Of a stretch of 53,733 nt of DNA, positions 44,012 to 52,997 are shown one piece after another (within the stretch, counting starts at the first letter, position 1; every line of letters starts with the position of its first letter). The translations under genes were made by a program, and so were the position numbers. The stretch spans positions 1-53,733 of the forward strand of contig JAHEMF010000015.1 of assembly GCA_024643795.1 (NCBI GenBank), written 5' to 3'. The notes under the pieces are model-generated. The model made no database searches and was not told the origin of the DNA. It was given only the letters and a program-made list of their open reading frames with translations. The stretch comes from Bacteroidota bacterium (GTDB taxonomy: Bacteria > Bacteroidota > Bacteroidia > AKYH767-A > OLB10).

Positions 44012-45193
44012 ATGGCTGAGTTTACTTTTCTTTTAAGCGAAAGCGTAAAGGATACATTCAAAAACATGTTCCTTACCTGGGGAGAAATTCCTCAGATAAA
44101 AGACAGCGACAAGCTACACCTTCAAAAGACCATTGACTGGATAGAAGAAGCGTCTGTGCATGGCGATGGCGGAGTAAGCAGCCACTATAGCCTTATCACA
44201 GGTGACTGGCTATACCCTTTTCCGGAAACTACCGGCTATATAATTCCAACCTTGTTTGACTACGCAAAGTTCAGTGGTAATAAAAAGTACAGTGAACTGG
44301 CTATAAAACTGACCCATTGGCTTTGTGATGTACAACTCGACAGCGGCGCATGCATGCAAGGCAATTATGATCGCCGTAAGGGTAAAACCTCGCCTATTAT
44401 TTTTAATACCGGACAAAATATTCTGGGATTCATTCGCGCATTTGAAGAATCCGGAGAACAGAAGTTCAAAGAAAGCGCCATCAAAGCAGGTGATTTTCTG
44501 GTAAGCAGCACCGATGATAAAGGCGTATGGGATAAAAACCTACACAGAGGTCTCAAACATACAATCAATGTAAGATGCTCATGGTCACTGCTGATGTTAA
44601 ATCAGATAGTTGCTAATGATGATTATGTCAGGGTTGCACATGCCAATCTTGAATGGGCAATGGCTCAACAACAACCTAACGGTTGGTTTAAATATGGAAC
44701 GAGCCGTATTGGGGGATTACCAAACACTCATTTTCTTGCATACACCTGTGAAGGATTTATTGAATCTTACAGGATCACTGGCATAACACAATACCTTGAC
44801 GCAGCAATCAAAACTGCATCAAAAATGCTGGAGTTGTTTGACCAGCGAAAGATGTTATATGCCTTTTGGGATGAGAACTGGAATAACAGAGGTAAGCGAT
44901 TTAAATTTCTAAAGGGCAAATTTGTGTGCCTTACAGGTAACATTCAGATCTCAAGAGTTTGGATGCAACTTTACGAAGAAACTAAGGATGAAAAATATTT
45001 AGATGCAGCTTTTAAGATGCTCAACTTTGTGAAATCGTTACAGGATGTTGAGTCCGGTAAAAAAGGGATTGAGGGTGGTATTAAAGGTTCGTTCCCTGTA
45101 TATGGAAGCTATTCCACGTTAATGTACCCAAATTGGGCAGCAAAATATTTTGCAGATGCTTTATTGTTAAAGATCAGGTTAAGTGAGAAATGA
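44012..45193 (+). CDS. Alpha/alpha-toroid protein (first of pair), polysaccharide-locus unknown
   Basis: 393 residues from the ATG at 44012, one base after the oxidoreductase stop. An earlier TTG at 43988 would add eight residues inside the upstream gene. The whole length is repeating helix pairs with Gly-Trp or aromatic turn motifs (GDWLYPFPETTGYIIPTLFDYAKFSG, AIKLTHWLCDVQLDSGAC, FNTGQNILGFIRAFEESGEQKF, NLEWAMAQQQPNGWFKYG). This is the pattern of (alpha/alpha)6 barrels such as six-hairpin glycosidases, terpene cyclase folds, and C5-epimerase or lyase helical domains. No catalytic signature of a known GH or PL family was recognised. Predicted cytoplasmic (no signal peptide). It overlaps its partner by 4 bases. 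Confidence 0.7.
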   Translation: MAEFTFLLSESVKDTFKNMFLTWGEIPQIKDSDKLHLQKTIDWIEEASVHGDGGVSSHYSLITGDWLYPFPETTGYIIPTLFDYAKFSGNKKYSELAIKLTHWLCDVQLDSGACMQGNYDRRKGKTSPIIFNTGQNILGFIRAFEESGEQKFKESAIKAGDFLVSSTDDKGVWDKNLHRGLKHTINVRCSWSLLMLNQIVANDDYVRVAHANLEWAMAQQQPNGWFKYGTSRIGGLPNTHFLAYTCEGFIESYRITGITQYLDAAIKTASKMLELFDQRKMLYAFWDENWNNRGKRFKFLKGKFVCLTGNIQISRVWMQLYEETKDEKYLDAAFKMLNFVKSLQDVESGKKGIEGGIKGSFPVYGSYSTLMYPNWAAKYFADALLLKIRLSEK

Positions 45194-46410
45194 TAGAAAC
45201 CGAATACATACAACCTGAGACAATAGATGCTTCTTCAATTAAAAATGTTGAAAGCACTTTTATAAACCTGCACAGGTATCTTAAACAGAATGATTATAAA
45301 GGCTGGGAATATGATGATCTGTTGGCATCAAAACCTGTCAACACTCTTACCTTTAATTCACTGTGGTTGAAAATTGCCGCTGTTCAGGTTGCAAAAAGAT
45401 CACCTATCAATCTAAGACCTCTATTACGTGTACCAAAATTACATAGTACAAAAGCATTTGGATTTATTACCAAGGGATATCTCCTGCATGACCTATACAC
45501 CGGTGATGAAAAATACCGTGCAGATGCTTTACAAAGTCTTGAGTGGCTGCTGAAGAATGCATGCAAAGGTTATTCTGGTTACTGTTGGGGGAATGATTTT
45601 GATTTTGCCAGCCGGGCAGGATTTTTTCCGAAGGAAATTCCCACTATTGTATGGACCTCACACATACAAGAGGCTTTTGAGATGGCATATCAGTCAACCG
45701 GTGATTCAAGATATCTTGATGTGGTTCACAGTGTAGCCGATTTCATTGTAAACGACCTGGATAGAATTGAGGATAAATCAGGTTTTTGTTTTGCCTATGC
45801 ACCTGGAATCAACTTTCCAATCCACAACTCAAACCTTTTGGGTATGGCAGCTGTTTTACGGTCATACAAGTATTCCCGTAATGCAGAATACCTTGAAATT
45901 GCCAAACGATCATGCAACTGGTCTGTAACCAGACAGAATATTGACGGGAGTTGGTATTATGGTGATAAGCCGATGTTGCACTGGATAGACAATTATCATA
46001 CAGGATATAATCTGGATTGCCTTTCAACGGCCTATGAAATCGCCGGCGACGGGTTCTTAGATGAAAAAGTGATTGAATCTACATATAGTTATTGGATCAA
46101 AAACCTGTTTGATCAGGATATGGCACCTCGATTTTACAATACCAGTTCCTATCCAAGAGATATACAAGCCACCGCACAGGCAATTGAAACTTTTTGTAAA
46201 ATGAGTGTAAAATACCCTGATGCACTGGCAAAAGCTGTGGATGTATTTAATTGGGCCAGTGGCAATATGCTTCAAAAAAACGGGAGTTTTGCCTACAGGA
46301 TATATAAAAGCGGTAAAAGGAATAACTTAGAGGCCATTCACTGGGGACAGGCAACCATGCTTTCTTCAATGGGCCATATTTTGTATTATAGCAAACTCAA
46401 ACATAAATAA
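45190..46410 (+). CDS. Alpha/alpha-toroid protein (second of pair), polysaccharide-locus unknown
   Basis: 406 residues, ATGA overlap with the first toroid gene. It has similar helix-pair repeats (FITKGYLLHDLYTGDEKY, SLEWLLKNACKGYSGYCWG, VVHSVADFIVNDLDRI, LEIAKRSCNWSVTRQNIDGSWYYG, YHTGYNLDCLSTAYEIAG). Aromatic and acidic residues cluster in the loops (NDFDFASR, HWIDNYHTGYN), suggesting a ligand groove. Signal peptide and membrane segments are absent. It resembles the first protein in fold but not closely in sequence. The pair may form one complex acting on the nucleotide sugar or lipid-linked glycan with the adjoining oxidoreductase. Function not recognised. Confidence 0.7.
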   Translation: MIETEYIQPETIDASSIKNVESTFINLHRYLKQNDYKGWEYDDLLASKPVNTLTFNSLWLKIAAVQVAKRSPINLRPLLRVPKLHSTKAFGFITKGYLLHDLYTGDEKYRADALQSLEWLLKNACKGYSGYCWGNDFDFASRAGFFPKEIPTIVWTSHIQEAFEMAYQSTGDSRYLDVVHSVADFIVNDLDRIEDKSGFCFAYAPGINFPIHNSNLLGMAAVLRSYKYSRNAEYLEIAKRSCNWSVTRQNIDGSWYYGDKPMLHWIDNYHTGYNLDCLSTAYEIAGDGFLDEKVIESTYSYWIKNLFDQDMAPRFYNTSSYPRDIQATAQAIETFCKMSVKYPDALAKAVDVFNWASGNMLQKNGSFAYRIYKSGKRNNLEAIHWGQATMLSSMGHILYYSKLKHK

Positions 46411-46425
46411 ATAGCCAACTAGTAA

Positions 46426-47379
46426 ATGGAAACTGAAACATTAAACGACGTAAAACAAACCGAACAAATTCACAGTAAACTAACTGTCTATCTTCGTACT
46501 CCGGGAGGTAAAGACGAACTTATACCTACATCTGACGGTGGATACAAAACTGCTACAGGCGACAGTTATCCATTACTGGATGGCGTTGTATGCGGAATAT
46601 CTCCTGATGACAGAGGTGCTGACCTTGGAGATTCTAAATTCTATGAGGACAACCCATTTGGAGTAAGAAATTGGTCAGACCCTACTGAGGTTGAAGCTGG
46701 GGTAGAATCTGATCTCAAAGAGCTTGTAAAAAAATTGCCTAAGAATTCTTTGATAGCTGATATTGGAGCAGGATCAGGAAGAGTATCAAACTATTTAAGT
46801 CTGCAGGGATTTACACATGTAACTAGTGTGGATTACTCTCTGAATTCTATAAAAATGGTTAAAAAACATTCACAAAATTTTTGTGTTTGGGGTAACAATC
46901 TAAACCTGCCATTAGCATCTAATTCATATGACCTTGTGATCTCAACAGGTGTTATTCATCACACCCCTGATCCTGAAAGAGCGTTTCATGAGTGTTGCAG
47001 AGTTATTAAGCCGGGCGGTTTATTTTATATGAAGGTGCGTAACCTGTGGAGTCCTTATGGCATCCTGTTTTATACGTATGGATCATTCCTCAGATTCTTT
47101 TACAAAATACCCGGATTGAAATGGATATCTGACCTTTTTGGATTTCAGGTTTACCGCCTTACCAGAAAGGTATTTTACTCGCATCTTCCTAAAAGGCCGG
47201 ATGCTGAATTAAGAGGGAAATTTGAAAATTTGTTCATCAAAAAACTTATCACTTTCTTCACAACAGGTCAAGTTAAAAAGATGCTTAAAGAAAACAACAT
47301 GGAGATCATGTATGGCAGAAAAACCGAGATCACTCACTGGCAACACTTCTATGTTAGTCGCAAAATAAGTGCATCATAA
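46426..47379 (+). CDS. SAM-dependent methyltransferase with N-terminal Trm112-like segment
   Basis: 317 residues. The N-terminal ~65 residues (LTVYLRTPGGKDELI, TGDSYPLLDGVVCGI) resemble the Trm112-like segment that precedes many capsule methyltransferases, but without its Cys pairs. The class I methyltransferase core has SLIADIGAGSGRVSNYL (motif I, about 104-120), a VDYSLNSIKM stretch (about 132-141), SYDLVISTGVIHHTPD (about 165-180) and VIKPGGLFYMKVRN (about 191-204). It most likely methylates a sugar of the repeat unit. 15 bases after the toroid gene, 66 before the DUF354 gene. Confidence 0.88.
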   Translation: METETLNDVKQTEQIHSKLTVYLRTPGGKDELIPTSDGGYKTATGDSYPLLDGVVCGISPDDRGADLGDSKFYEDNPFGVRNWSDPTEVEAGVESDLKELVKKLPKNSLIADIGAGSGRVSNYLSLQGFTHVTSVDYSLNSIKMVKKHSQNFCVWGNNLNLPLASNSYDLVISTGVIHHTPDPERAFHECCRVIKPGGLFYMKVRNLWSPYGILFYTYGSFLRFFYKIPGLKWISDLFGFQVYRLTRKVFYSHLPKRPDAELRGKFENLFIKKLITFFTTGQVKKMLKENNMEIMYGRKTEITHWQHFYVSRKISAS

Positions 47380-47445
47380 GCAAATGGATATAACATCAGC
47401 AACCGGAATAATATAATTCCGGCCTGATGCACATCTCAGTCGGGA

Positions 47446-48504
47446 ATGAACCAACCTTTGAAGCGAGTACTAATATATATGGGCCATCCGGCCCATTTTC
47501 ATTTGTTCAAAAATACCATTGCAGCACTACAGGCACGTGGTCATCTGGTACAAGTACTCATCAAGAAAAAGGATATTTTGGAAGACCTGCTGCGATCAGC
47601 CGGACTGGAACATATAAATATCAACCCTGAAGGCAGAGGAGATAGTAAACTTGCAATTATTTTAGGGTTGTTGAAACGTGAGTGGGAATTCTATAAAGTG
47701 ATTCGAAAATTCAAGCCTGATATTATGGCAGGAACTTCGGCAGAAATAGCCCATTTGGGATTTCTGTTAGGAATTCCATCACTTGTTTTTAATGAAGATG
47801 ACGCAAGTGTTGTTCCATATTTTGCCAAAGTAGCCTACCCGTTTGCAAAGCATGTTGTTGCACCGGATTGCACAGATGTTGGTAAGTGGAATTCAAAAAA
47901 AATAGGATACCCCGGTTATCATGAGCTGGCTTATCTACACCCCAACAATTTCATACCAAACCCACTTCATGCGCAGCCTTACAAAGATAGAGGCCGGTAT
48001 TTTGTTTTACGGTTTGCTAAACTGACTGCACATCATGATGAAGGTCGTACAGGTATTTCAAATTCAATTGCCAGCAGATTAATTGAGATATTAAAGCCTT
48101 ACGGCGAAATACTCATAACATCAGAAAGAGAAATAAATTCTGAACTAGAACCCTACCGGGTGGCTATTGACCCTCTTCACATACACAGCTTGCTATACTA
48201 TGCTGATCTATACATCGGCGACAGCCAAACCATGGCGGCAGAGGCTGCGGTTTTAGGAACACCATCTATACGATTCAATGATTTTGCTGGTGAAATAACC
48301 TACCTCGAAGAGTTAGAGCATCTTTTTGGGCTCACAACAGGCATCCCTACTAAGGATGTTGAGCGCTTATTTGAAATAACCGGAAAATACGCAAAGGATG
48401 TAACGCTCAAGCAACAGTTTGAAGTAAAGCGTTCCAAAATGCTTGAAAGCAGGATAGATTGTGCCGGGTTTTTCACAAAATTGATCAGCGATTTTCCTTG
48501 CTAA
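47446..48504 (+). CDS. DUF354-type GT-B glycosyltransferase-like protein
   Basis: 352 residues. N-terminal VLIYMGHPAHFHLFKNTIAAL (abbreviated, about 8-27) with the G-H-P-A-H-x-H motif, PDIMAGTSAEIAHLGFLLGIPSLVF (about 90-113), and a donor-like half with IGDSQTMAAEAAVLGTPSIRFND (about 262-284). This is the DUF354 family, related in fold to UDP-GlcNAc 2-epimerase and GT-B transferases, and common in bacterial and archaeal polysaccharide loci. A role as glycosyltransferase or epimerase is inferred from fold. ATG at 47446. Confidence 0.86.
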   Translation: MNQPLKRVLIYMGHPAHFHLFKNTIAALQARGHLVQVLIKKKDILEDLLRSAGLEHININPEGRGDSKLAIILGLLKREWEFYKVIRKFKPDIMAGTSAEIAHLGFLLGIPSLVFNEDDASVVPYFAKVAYPFAKHVVAPDCTDVGKWNSKKIGYPGYHELAYLHPNNFIPNPLHAQPYKDRGRYFVLRFAKLTAHHDEGRTGISNSIASRLIEILKPYGEILITSEREINSELEPYRVAIDPLHIHSLLYYADLYIGDSQTMAAEAAVLGTPSIRFNDFAGEITYLEELEHLFGLTTGIPTKDVERLFEITGKYAKDVTLKQQFEVKRSKMLESRIDCAGFFTKLISDFPC

Positions 48505-48684
48505 AACTATATATAAAGCTGATTTTCAATTTCTTATGAAGTTATATGTTTTGTATCAAATCTTCATATCTACTTCCCGAAAGATGGGTATAAATTGTAC
48601 TTTTATGCCGAGTTAACAAAAAGCTATTTATTATTTCGACACAGTGGAATGAGCCGTTGATCACACGGGTTGCAAATTCAGTAT
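48505..48684 (+). promoter_or_regulatory. Intergenic interval with shared composite motif before the sugar transferase
   Basis: About 180 bases without a gene. It contains TTTTAT (48601), CCGAGTTAACA (48608-48618) and AGCCGTTGATC (48652-48662), matching elements before the two-domain oxidoreductase in the same order but with wider spacing. No exact TAnnTTTG lies close to the start; TATGTTTTG at 48546-48554 has one extra base. Nothing else recognised. Confidence 0.35.
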
Positions 48685-49806
48685 ATGCGTAAACCAATAT
48701 CTGCACTGTTATCATCAAGGCAAAGGGAATCTGAATCAACCCCCATTTTCGATCTCCACAAATTTGGCAATACTTCCGAAACCATATTACAGGACCATGG
48801 TAGGAATGTTTTTGATTATTTGTCGAATCATGTAGATCTGAATAGCGAAAAAAACATGGTTATGATGACCAGAGATGTTTTTAATATTCACTCCTTATCC
48901 GATAACTATTTCCGATCAATTGTAAACCTCACCAAGGTAAATGACATTCAGCGGATCAATAAGTTTTTTGAAGCTGTTAATTTGAAATTACCTGCAGGAG
49001 GAATATTTATCGGAAGTGTAGAAACAAAGGGTGCCAGGAAAAGAAGGATCCTTAACAAATATCCTCCGGTAATTGGTGAGATTTATTATAGCTTTGACTT
49101 TTTATTTAAGAGAATATTTCCAAAATTACCTGTAACAAAAAAGATCTACTTTTTTATTACCGCAGGTAGAAACAGAGTCTTATCAAAGACTGAGACCCTT
49201 GGACGTTTATACAGTTGCGGATTCCGGTTATTGCATGAAAAGAAGATCGGTAATCAAATGTATTTTGTTGCTGAAAAGAAATGTGAGCCTTTTTTTGATG
49301 AAGAACCCTCCTATGGTCTTATATGTAAATTAAAGCGATACGGAAAACATGGTAAACTTATAACGGTATACAAATTCCGGACCATGCACCCCTATTCAGA
49401 ATATTTACAAGAGTACGTATTCAGCAAAAACAATCTACAGGAAGGGGGGAAATTCAAGAACGACTTCAGGGTTTCTAACTGGGGTAAGCTAATGCGAAAA
49501 TATTGGATTGATGAGCTGCCAATGCTATGGAATCTTTTAAAAGGAGATCTAAAACTGATAGGCGTAAGGCCATTGAGTAACCAATACTTTAACCTTTATA
49601 CTGATGAGTTGAAAGACCTCAGAAAAGATCACAAACCAGGACTTATCCCACCCTTTTATGCTGACATGCCAAAGTCGCTTGAAGAGATCATGGAATCTGA
49701 AGCAAAGTATTTGCACAGTTATTCAAAGAGTCCTTTTCTCACAGATACCCGATATTTCTTCAAGATCATGAAGAGAATTTTTATTGATCGGGCCCGAAGT
49801 AAATGA
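48685..49806 (+). CDS. Chimeric sugar transferase with methyltransferase-like N-terminus, no membrane hairpin
   Basis: 373 residues from the ATG at 48685 (a TTG at 48670 would add five). C-terminal half (about 205-373) is a bacterial sugar transferase (polyprenyl-phosphate phosphoglycosyltransferase) domain: YGKHGKLITVYKFRTMHPYS, DFRVSNWGKLMRKYWIDELPMLWN, LKGDLKLIGVRPLS. The hydrophobic re-entrant helix that normally precedes the K-F-R-S/T-M block is missing; instead there is a soluble N-terminal region (about 1-205) with IVNLTKVNDIQRINKFFEAVN, LPAGGIFIGSVETKG and LGRLYSCGFRLLHEKKIG, resembling the C-terminal part of a methyltransferase fold. Glu-rich EEPSYGLICKL marks the junction. It may initiate the repeat unit, or may have another role because the anchor is absent. 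Confidence 0.82.
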   Translation: MRKPISALLSSRQRESESTPIFDLHKFGNTSETILQDHGRNVFDYLSNHVDLNSEKNMVMMTRDVFNIHSLSDNYFRSIVNLTKVNDIQRINKFFEAVNLKLPAGGIFIGSVETKGARKRRILNKYPPVIGEIYYSFDFLFKRIFPKLPVTKKIYFFITAGRNRVLSKTETLGRLYSCGFRLLHEKKIGNQMYFVAEKKCEPFFDEEPSYGLICKLKRYGKHGKLITVYKFRTMHPYSEYLQEYVFSKNNLQEGGKFKNDFRVSNWGKLMRKYWIDELPMLWNLLKGDLKLIGVRPLSNQYFNLYTDELKDLRKDHKPGLIPPFYADMPKSLEEIMESEAKYLHSYSKSPFLTDTRYFFKIMKRIFIDRARSK

Positions 49807-49832
49807 AGTAGCATCAAAACCTTGGTCTCTGT

Positions 49833-51446
49833 ATGCGAAACAAAATTCATTTCATATTATTATTTCTTTTTTTTGCTTCTGCTGTTCCTTTCAGATCCAT
49901 TGGTCAGGTAGTATTTCAACATTTGAATAATGAAGATATTTACCTTTTTTTGGATGAACTTGCAAACAAAGGAGTCATCGATATTAACTCTGCCATAAAA
50001 CCCTATCCCAGAATATTCATTTCCGAAAAACTTACCGAGGCCTTGTCAAAAACGGATCAACTAAGCAGATCGGATGTAGCGAATATTGAATTCTATTTAC
50101 AGGATTACAACAAAGAATTATTTAATAAGGGTGAATTCAAAAAAAGATATGACATTCTGTTTTATAAGGATAGCCTGTTTACATTTTCATTGAATCCGAT
50201 CTTAGGTATAGAATTCTTCAGCAATGAGAATGGCAACAATTATCATAGATGGAACGGAGGTGAGTTTTTCGCTTATGTTGGTCCGCATGTTGGATTTTAT
50301 GCAAGCCTGAGAGATAATAAGGAAAAGAAAGTTCTATCAGATGAGGGCTTCCTTACACCACGAACCGGCGCATTATACAAACCTGACAAATCAGGAGGGG
50401 GTGATTATAGTGAAGTAAGGGGCGGGCTAACCTATGCATGGAAATGGGGATACTTTGGAATTCTCAAGGATCATTTTGCCTGGGGAACCAACTACCATGG
50501 CTCTAACATATTCTCGGGCAGAACACCCTCCTTCGCACATATTAAGTTCCATATGAAACCTGCAGACTGGTTCGAGTTTAATTATGTACATGGGTTTTTG
50601 GTGTCAAACGTTCTGGATACCGGAAGGAGTTATGTTGCCGGTGTAAAGGAAAGGGAAATATTCTATCCTAAATTTATTGCTGCGAACCTATACACATTTA
50701 AGCCATTCAAAAAACTATACTTCTCAATAGGAAATTCAATAGTTTACAGTGATGAATTTCAGCTCGCCTACTTGTTTCCATTTTATTTCTTTAAGTCAGC
50801 TGACCACAGCCAAAGTAGTACCGGGAGTAATTTTCTCGGACAAAACTCACAATTCTTTTTTGACATAAGCTCAAGGCAACTGAAATACTTACATCTATAC
50901 ACATCTGTTTTTGTTGATGAGATAAGTTTCGCCAGGTTCAATGACAAAAGCAGCCACTCTAACTTTTTAAGTTTAAAGCTCGGTGCCGCATTCAGTCATC
51001 CCAAATTATATAGCACCACTTTCATAGCAGAATACACAAGAACCAATCCCATTGTATACGAACATTTTGTATCAACAACCACATTTGCCACCAACGGATT
51101 TAATCTTGGCCATTACCTGAACGATAATTCGGAAGAAATATATATTGGTATAGTGAACCGCTCCATACCCAAATTGAAATTATCAGCATCTATTACTTAC
51201 TCAAGAAGAGGCGAAGATTATCCCTATACGGGACAAGATGGCAGCGGCTTAGGCCTGCCTTTCATTGAGAAAGAGGTTTGGAAACAAAATGCCCTCTTAT
51301 TTAAAGCTTCTTATCAATTAATAAATGATGGATATTTGTTTGCAGGGTTCACAGCTTCAGATCAAACGGGAGTGAAAGACTGGACGGCCCCCTATTTTCA
51401 TGGTAAAACAAATACAATTTCTGCCGGATTAAATATTGGCTTTTAG
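49833..51446 (+). CDS. Outer-membrane capsule assembly protein (Wzi-like)
   Basis: 537 residues. N-terminal signal peptide (FILLFLFFASAVPF, about 6-19), then an N-terminal helical segment (NEDIYLFLDELANKGVIDIN, about 33-52) as in Wzi-like proteins, and a beta-rich barrel with alternating aromatic strands (about 110-537). FGILKDHFAWGTNYHGSNIFSG (abbreviated) and FAHIKFHMKPADWFEFNYVHGFL match the capsule assembly Wzi family core. It likely anchors or assembles the polymer at the outer surface, working with the export lipoprotein at the other end of the locus. It ends in aromatic strand TISAGLNIGF, fitting an outer-membrane barrel. Last gene of the locus; 1 base from a convergent gene. Confidence 0.82.
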   Translation: MRNKIHFILLFLFFASAVPFRSIGQVVFQHLNNEDIYLFLDELANKGVIDINSAIKPYPRIFISEKLTEALSKTDQLSRSDVANIEFYLQDYNKELFNKGEFKKRYDILFYKDSLFTFSLNPILGIEFFSNENGNNYHRWNGGEFFAYVGPHVGFYASLRDNKEKKVLSDEGFLTPRTGALYKPDKSGGGDYSEVRGGLTYAWKWGYFGILKDHFAWGTNYHGSNIFSGRTPSFAHIKFHMKPADWFEFNYVHGFLVSNVLDTGRSYVAGVKEREIFYPKFIAANLYTFKPFKKLYFSIGNSIVYSDEFQLAYLFPFYFFKSADHSQSSTGSNFLGQNSQFFFDISSRQLKYLHLYTSVFVDEISFARFNDKSSHSNFLSLKLGAAFSHPKLYSTTFIAEYTRTNPIVYEHFVSTTTFATNGFNLGHYLNDNSEEIYIGIVNRSIPKLKLSASITYSRRGEDYPYTGQDGSGLGLPFIEKEVWKQNALLFKASYQLINDGYLFAGFTASDQTGVKDWTAPYFHGKTNTISAGLNIGF

Positions 51447-51447
51447 A

Positions 51448-52896
51448 TCAGCCTGCTGCACCTGCACGAGTCACCAATAAGCTGTGAATCTCGTTTGAAT
51501 TGGATATGCGCAAAAAATAGTTGCCTGGCTCCAGTGGTGATTTTTCATTAAACTTCCAGTTGTTGAACCCCTCAATAACTTCAATCACTTCATGATGAAC
51601 AGTTTTACCACCCGAACTTACCAGATCGATCATGACTTTGCATTTAATTTCAGAATCGAATCTTATGTAAAACGATCCTTCAAAAGGTGTTGGTCCGCAA
51701 AATATATTTTTTAAAAGTGAAGCGGAATTACCATCTTTTTGCTTATCAACATCACTGATAGTTCTGTAATCAAGAAGATTCCAATTAACAATCACTGTTC
51801 CATTCTCCAAATATTTCACACCTGCTGTCTTGAATGCCGCATCCTTTAAACCTTGATTGGCAACGGCAGTATAATATCCATTTTCCATAATGGCCACTAC
51901 ATATTCTTTAGCAGCAAAAGGCGAACGGTTATCATTTTCAATACTCCCCTCGTAATATTTAACAGTCAAAAAACCGTCTTTGAATTTTTTATCCTCAATT
52001 AGCATGGATAAAACTATCCTGCCTGTACCATCTGAAACCGGAAACTGGATCGGCATTGTATTTTTAATCTCAACAGGTAAAGTGAGCTCCCCTACCACTG
52101 AGCCATTTACTACATTAAAATCTATCAGACTTTCAGGCTTTTCTCCCAGAGTAACTCCAAACGGGCCTGTTATCAATGCACCACTTAAAAGATCTAATTT
52201 TTTGATTATTGTTACAGGCCCAGACAATGTAACACCTTCAGGATTATCGATAGTTAAACGGGTTACTGTAGATGGAAACCCGTTACCCGTTTCCTGTGCC
52301 ACCAGCCCATTGAAAACAAAATGAGTTTGATCACTCAGGTCATACTTTCCCTTAAGTTGAATATTACCTCTGGAATGAGTTTTATCCAGTCCTTCAGGAG
52401 TGCCAAATGCAAGCCTGGCGGCACCTGTTGTTATAAAATCAGCATTCCCTTCAATAATGCAATCACCGAAGTCAATTGAACCTTCACATTTCAAATATCC
52501 ATCACCCTTGTATTTTTCAATTTTAACTGAATTACACAATAACTCCACAGACGCCCCATTTTCAATTATGAATTTCGATGCTATGATCTCCTCTTCCATG
52601 ATAACTACATGTCCGGAATCGATTATGATCACTGACCCTTTTTCTGATGGTGCCTGATCAGCCGGTAACCAGTCATCGCCATCATATTGTTCCCAAATTG
52701 ATTCATCTGTAAATGTTCCTGAGCCTGAAGTTCTGTAATCACCCTCAACGAATGCACTGGAATCTTCAACATCAGATAACTTGATAGCTATGAAAATAGT
52801 GACAAATGCAAACAGAAAAACCGAAGCCCCAATTATTAGCTTCATCCTGTTTGAAAGGTATCCTCGTTGTCTGTTTCTTGGTTTTAATCGCCCCAT
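51448..52896 (-). CDS. Membrane-anchored or secreted beta-rich surface protein with sorting-domain-like C-terminus
   Basis: 482 residues from the ATG at 52896; an alternative ATG at 52845 would begin directly at the hydrophobic helix (MKLIIGASVFLFAFVTIF), either a signal peptide or signal anchor. The body (about 60-390) is beta-rich with many V-I-I-D / G-Y-L-K type strands, perhaps a parallel beta-helix. The last ~75 residues (FCGPTPFEGSFYIRFD, LVSSGGKTVHHEVIEV, LEPGNYFLRISNS) resemble the T9SS type A domain. It ends with an extra AGAAG tail after the usual final basic residue. Function unknown. Convergent with the Wzi-like gene. Confidence 0.75.
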   Translation of the reverse strand: MGRLKPRNRQRGYLSNRMKLIIGASVFLFAFVTIFIAIKLSDVEDSSAFVEGDYRTSGSGTFTDESIWEQYDGDDWLPADQAPSEKGSVIIIDSGHVVIMEEEIIASKFIIENGASVELLCNSVKIEKYKGDGYLKCEGSIDFGDCIIEGNADFITTGAARLAFGTPEGLDKTHSRGNIQLKGKYDLSDQTHFVFNGLVAQETGNGFPSTVTRLTIDNPEGVTLSGPVTIIKKLDLLSGALITGPFGVTLGEKPESLIDFNVVNGSVVGELTLPVEIKNTMPIQFPVSDGTGRIVLSMLIEDKKFKDGFLTVKYYEGSIENDNRSPFAAKEYVVAIMENGYYTAVANQGLKDAAFKTAGVKYLENGTVIVNWNLLDYRTISDVDKQKDGNSASLLKNIFCGPTPFEGSFYIRFDSEIKCKVMIDLVSSGGKTVHHEVIEVIEGFNNWKFNEKSPLEPGNYFLRISNSNEIHSLLVTRAGAAG

Positions 52897-52997
52897 ATTG
52901 CAATAACAAACGATTTTTACGCAAAAAGCGTACCCGGGTTACCCTTTTTTTAAGTGAAAACAATGGTAATATTTACATATATCTTACTGTTTCACAA

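Noticed and set aside
44012-46410. Calling the two toroid proteins heparinases, glycosidases or delta-aminolevulinate dehydratases
   Set aside because: No catalytic signature of those families could be seen, only the helical-repeat pattern; the function is left open.
51447-51447. Terminator between the Wzi-like gene and the convergent surface-protein gene
   Set aside because: The stop codons are one base apart and no hairpin with a T-run was seen on either side.
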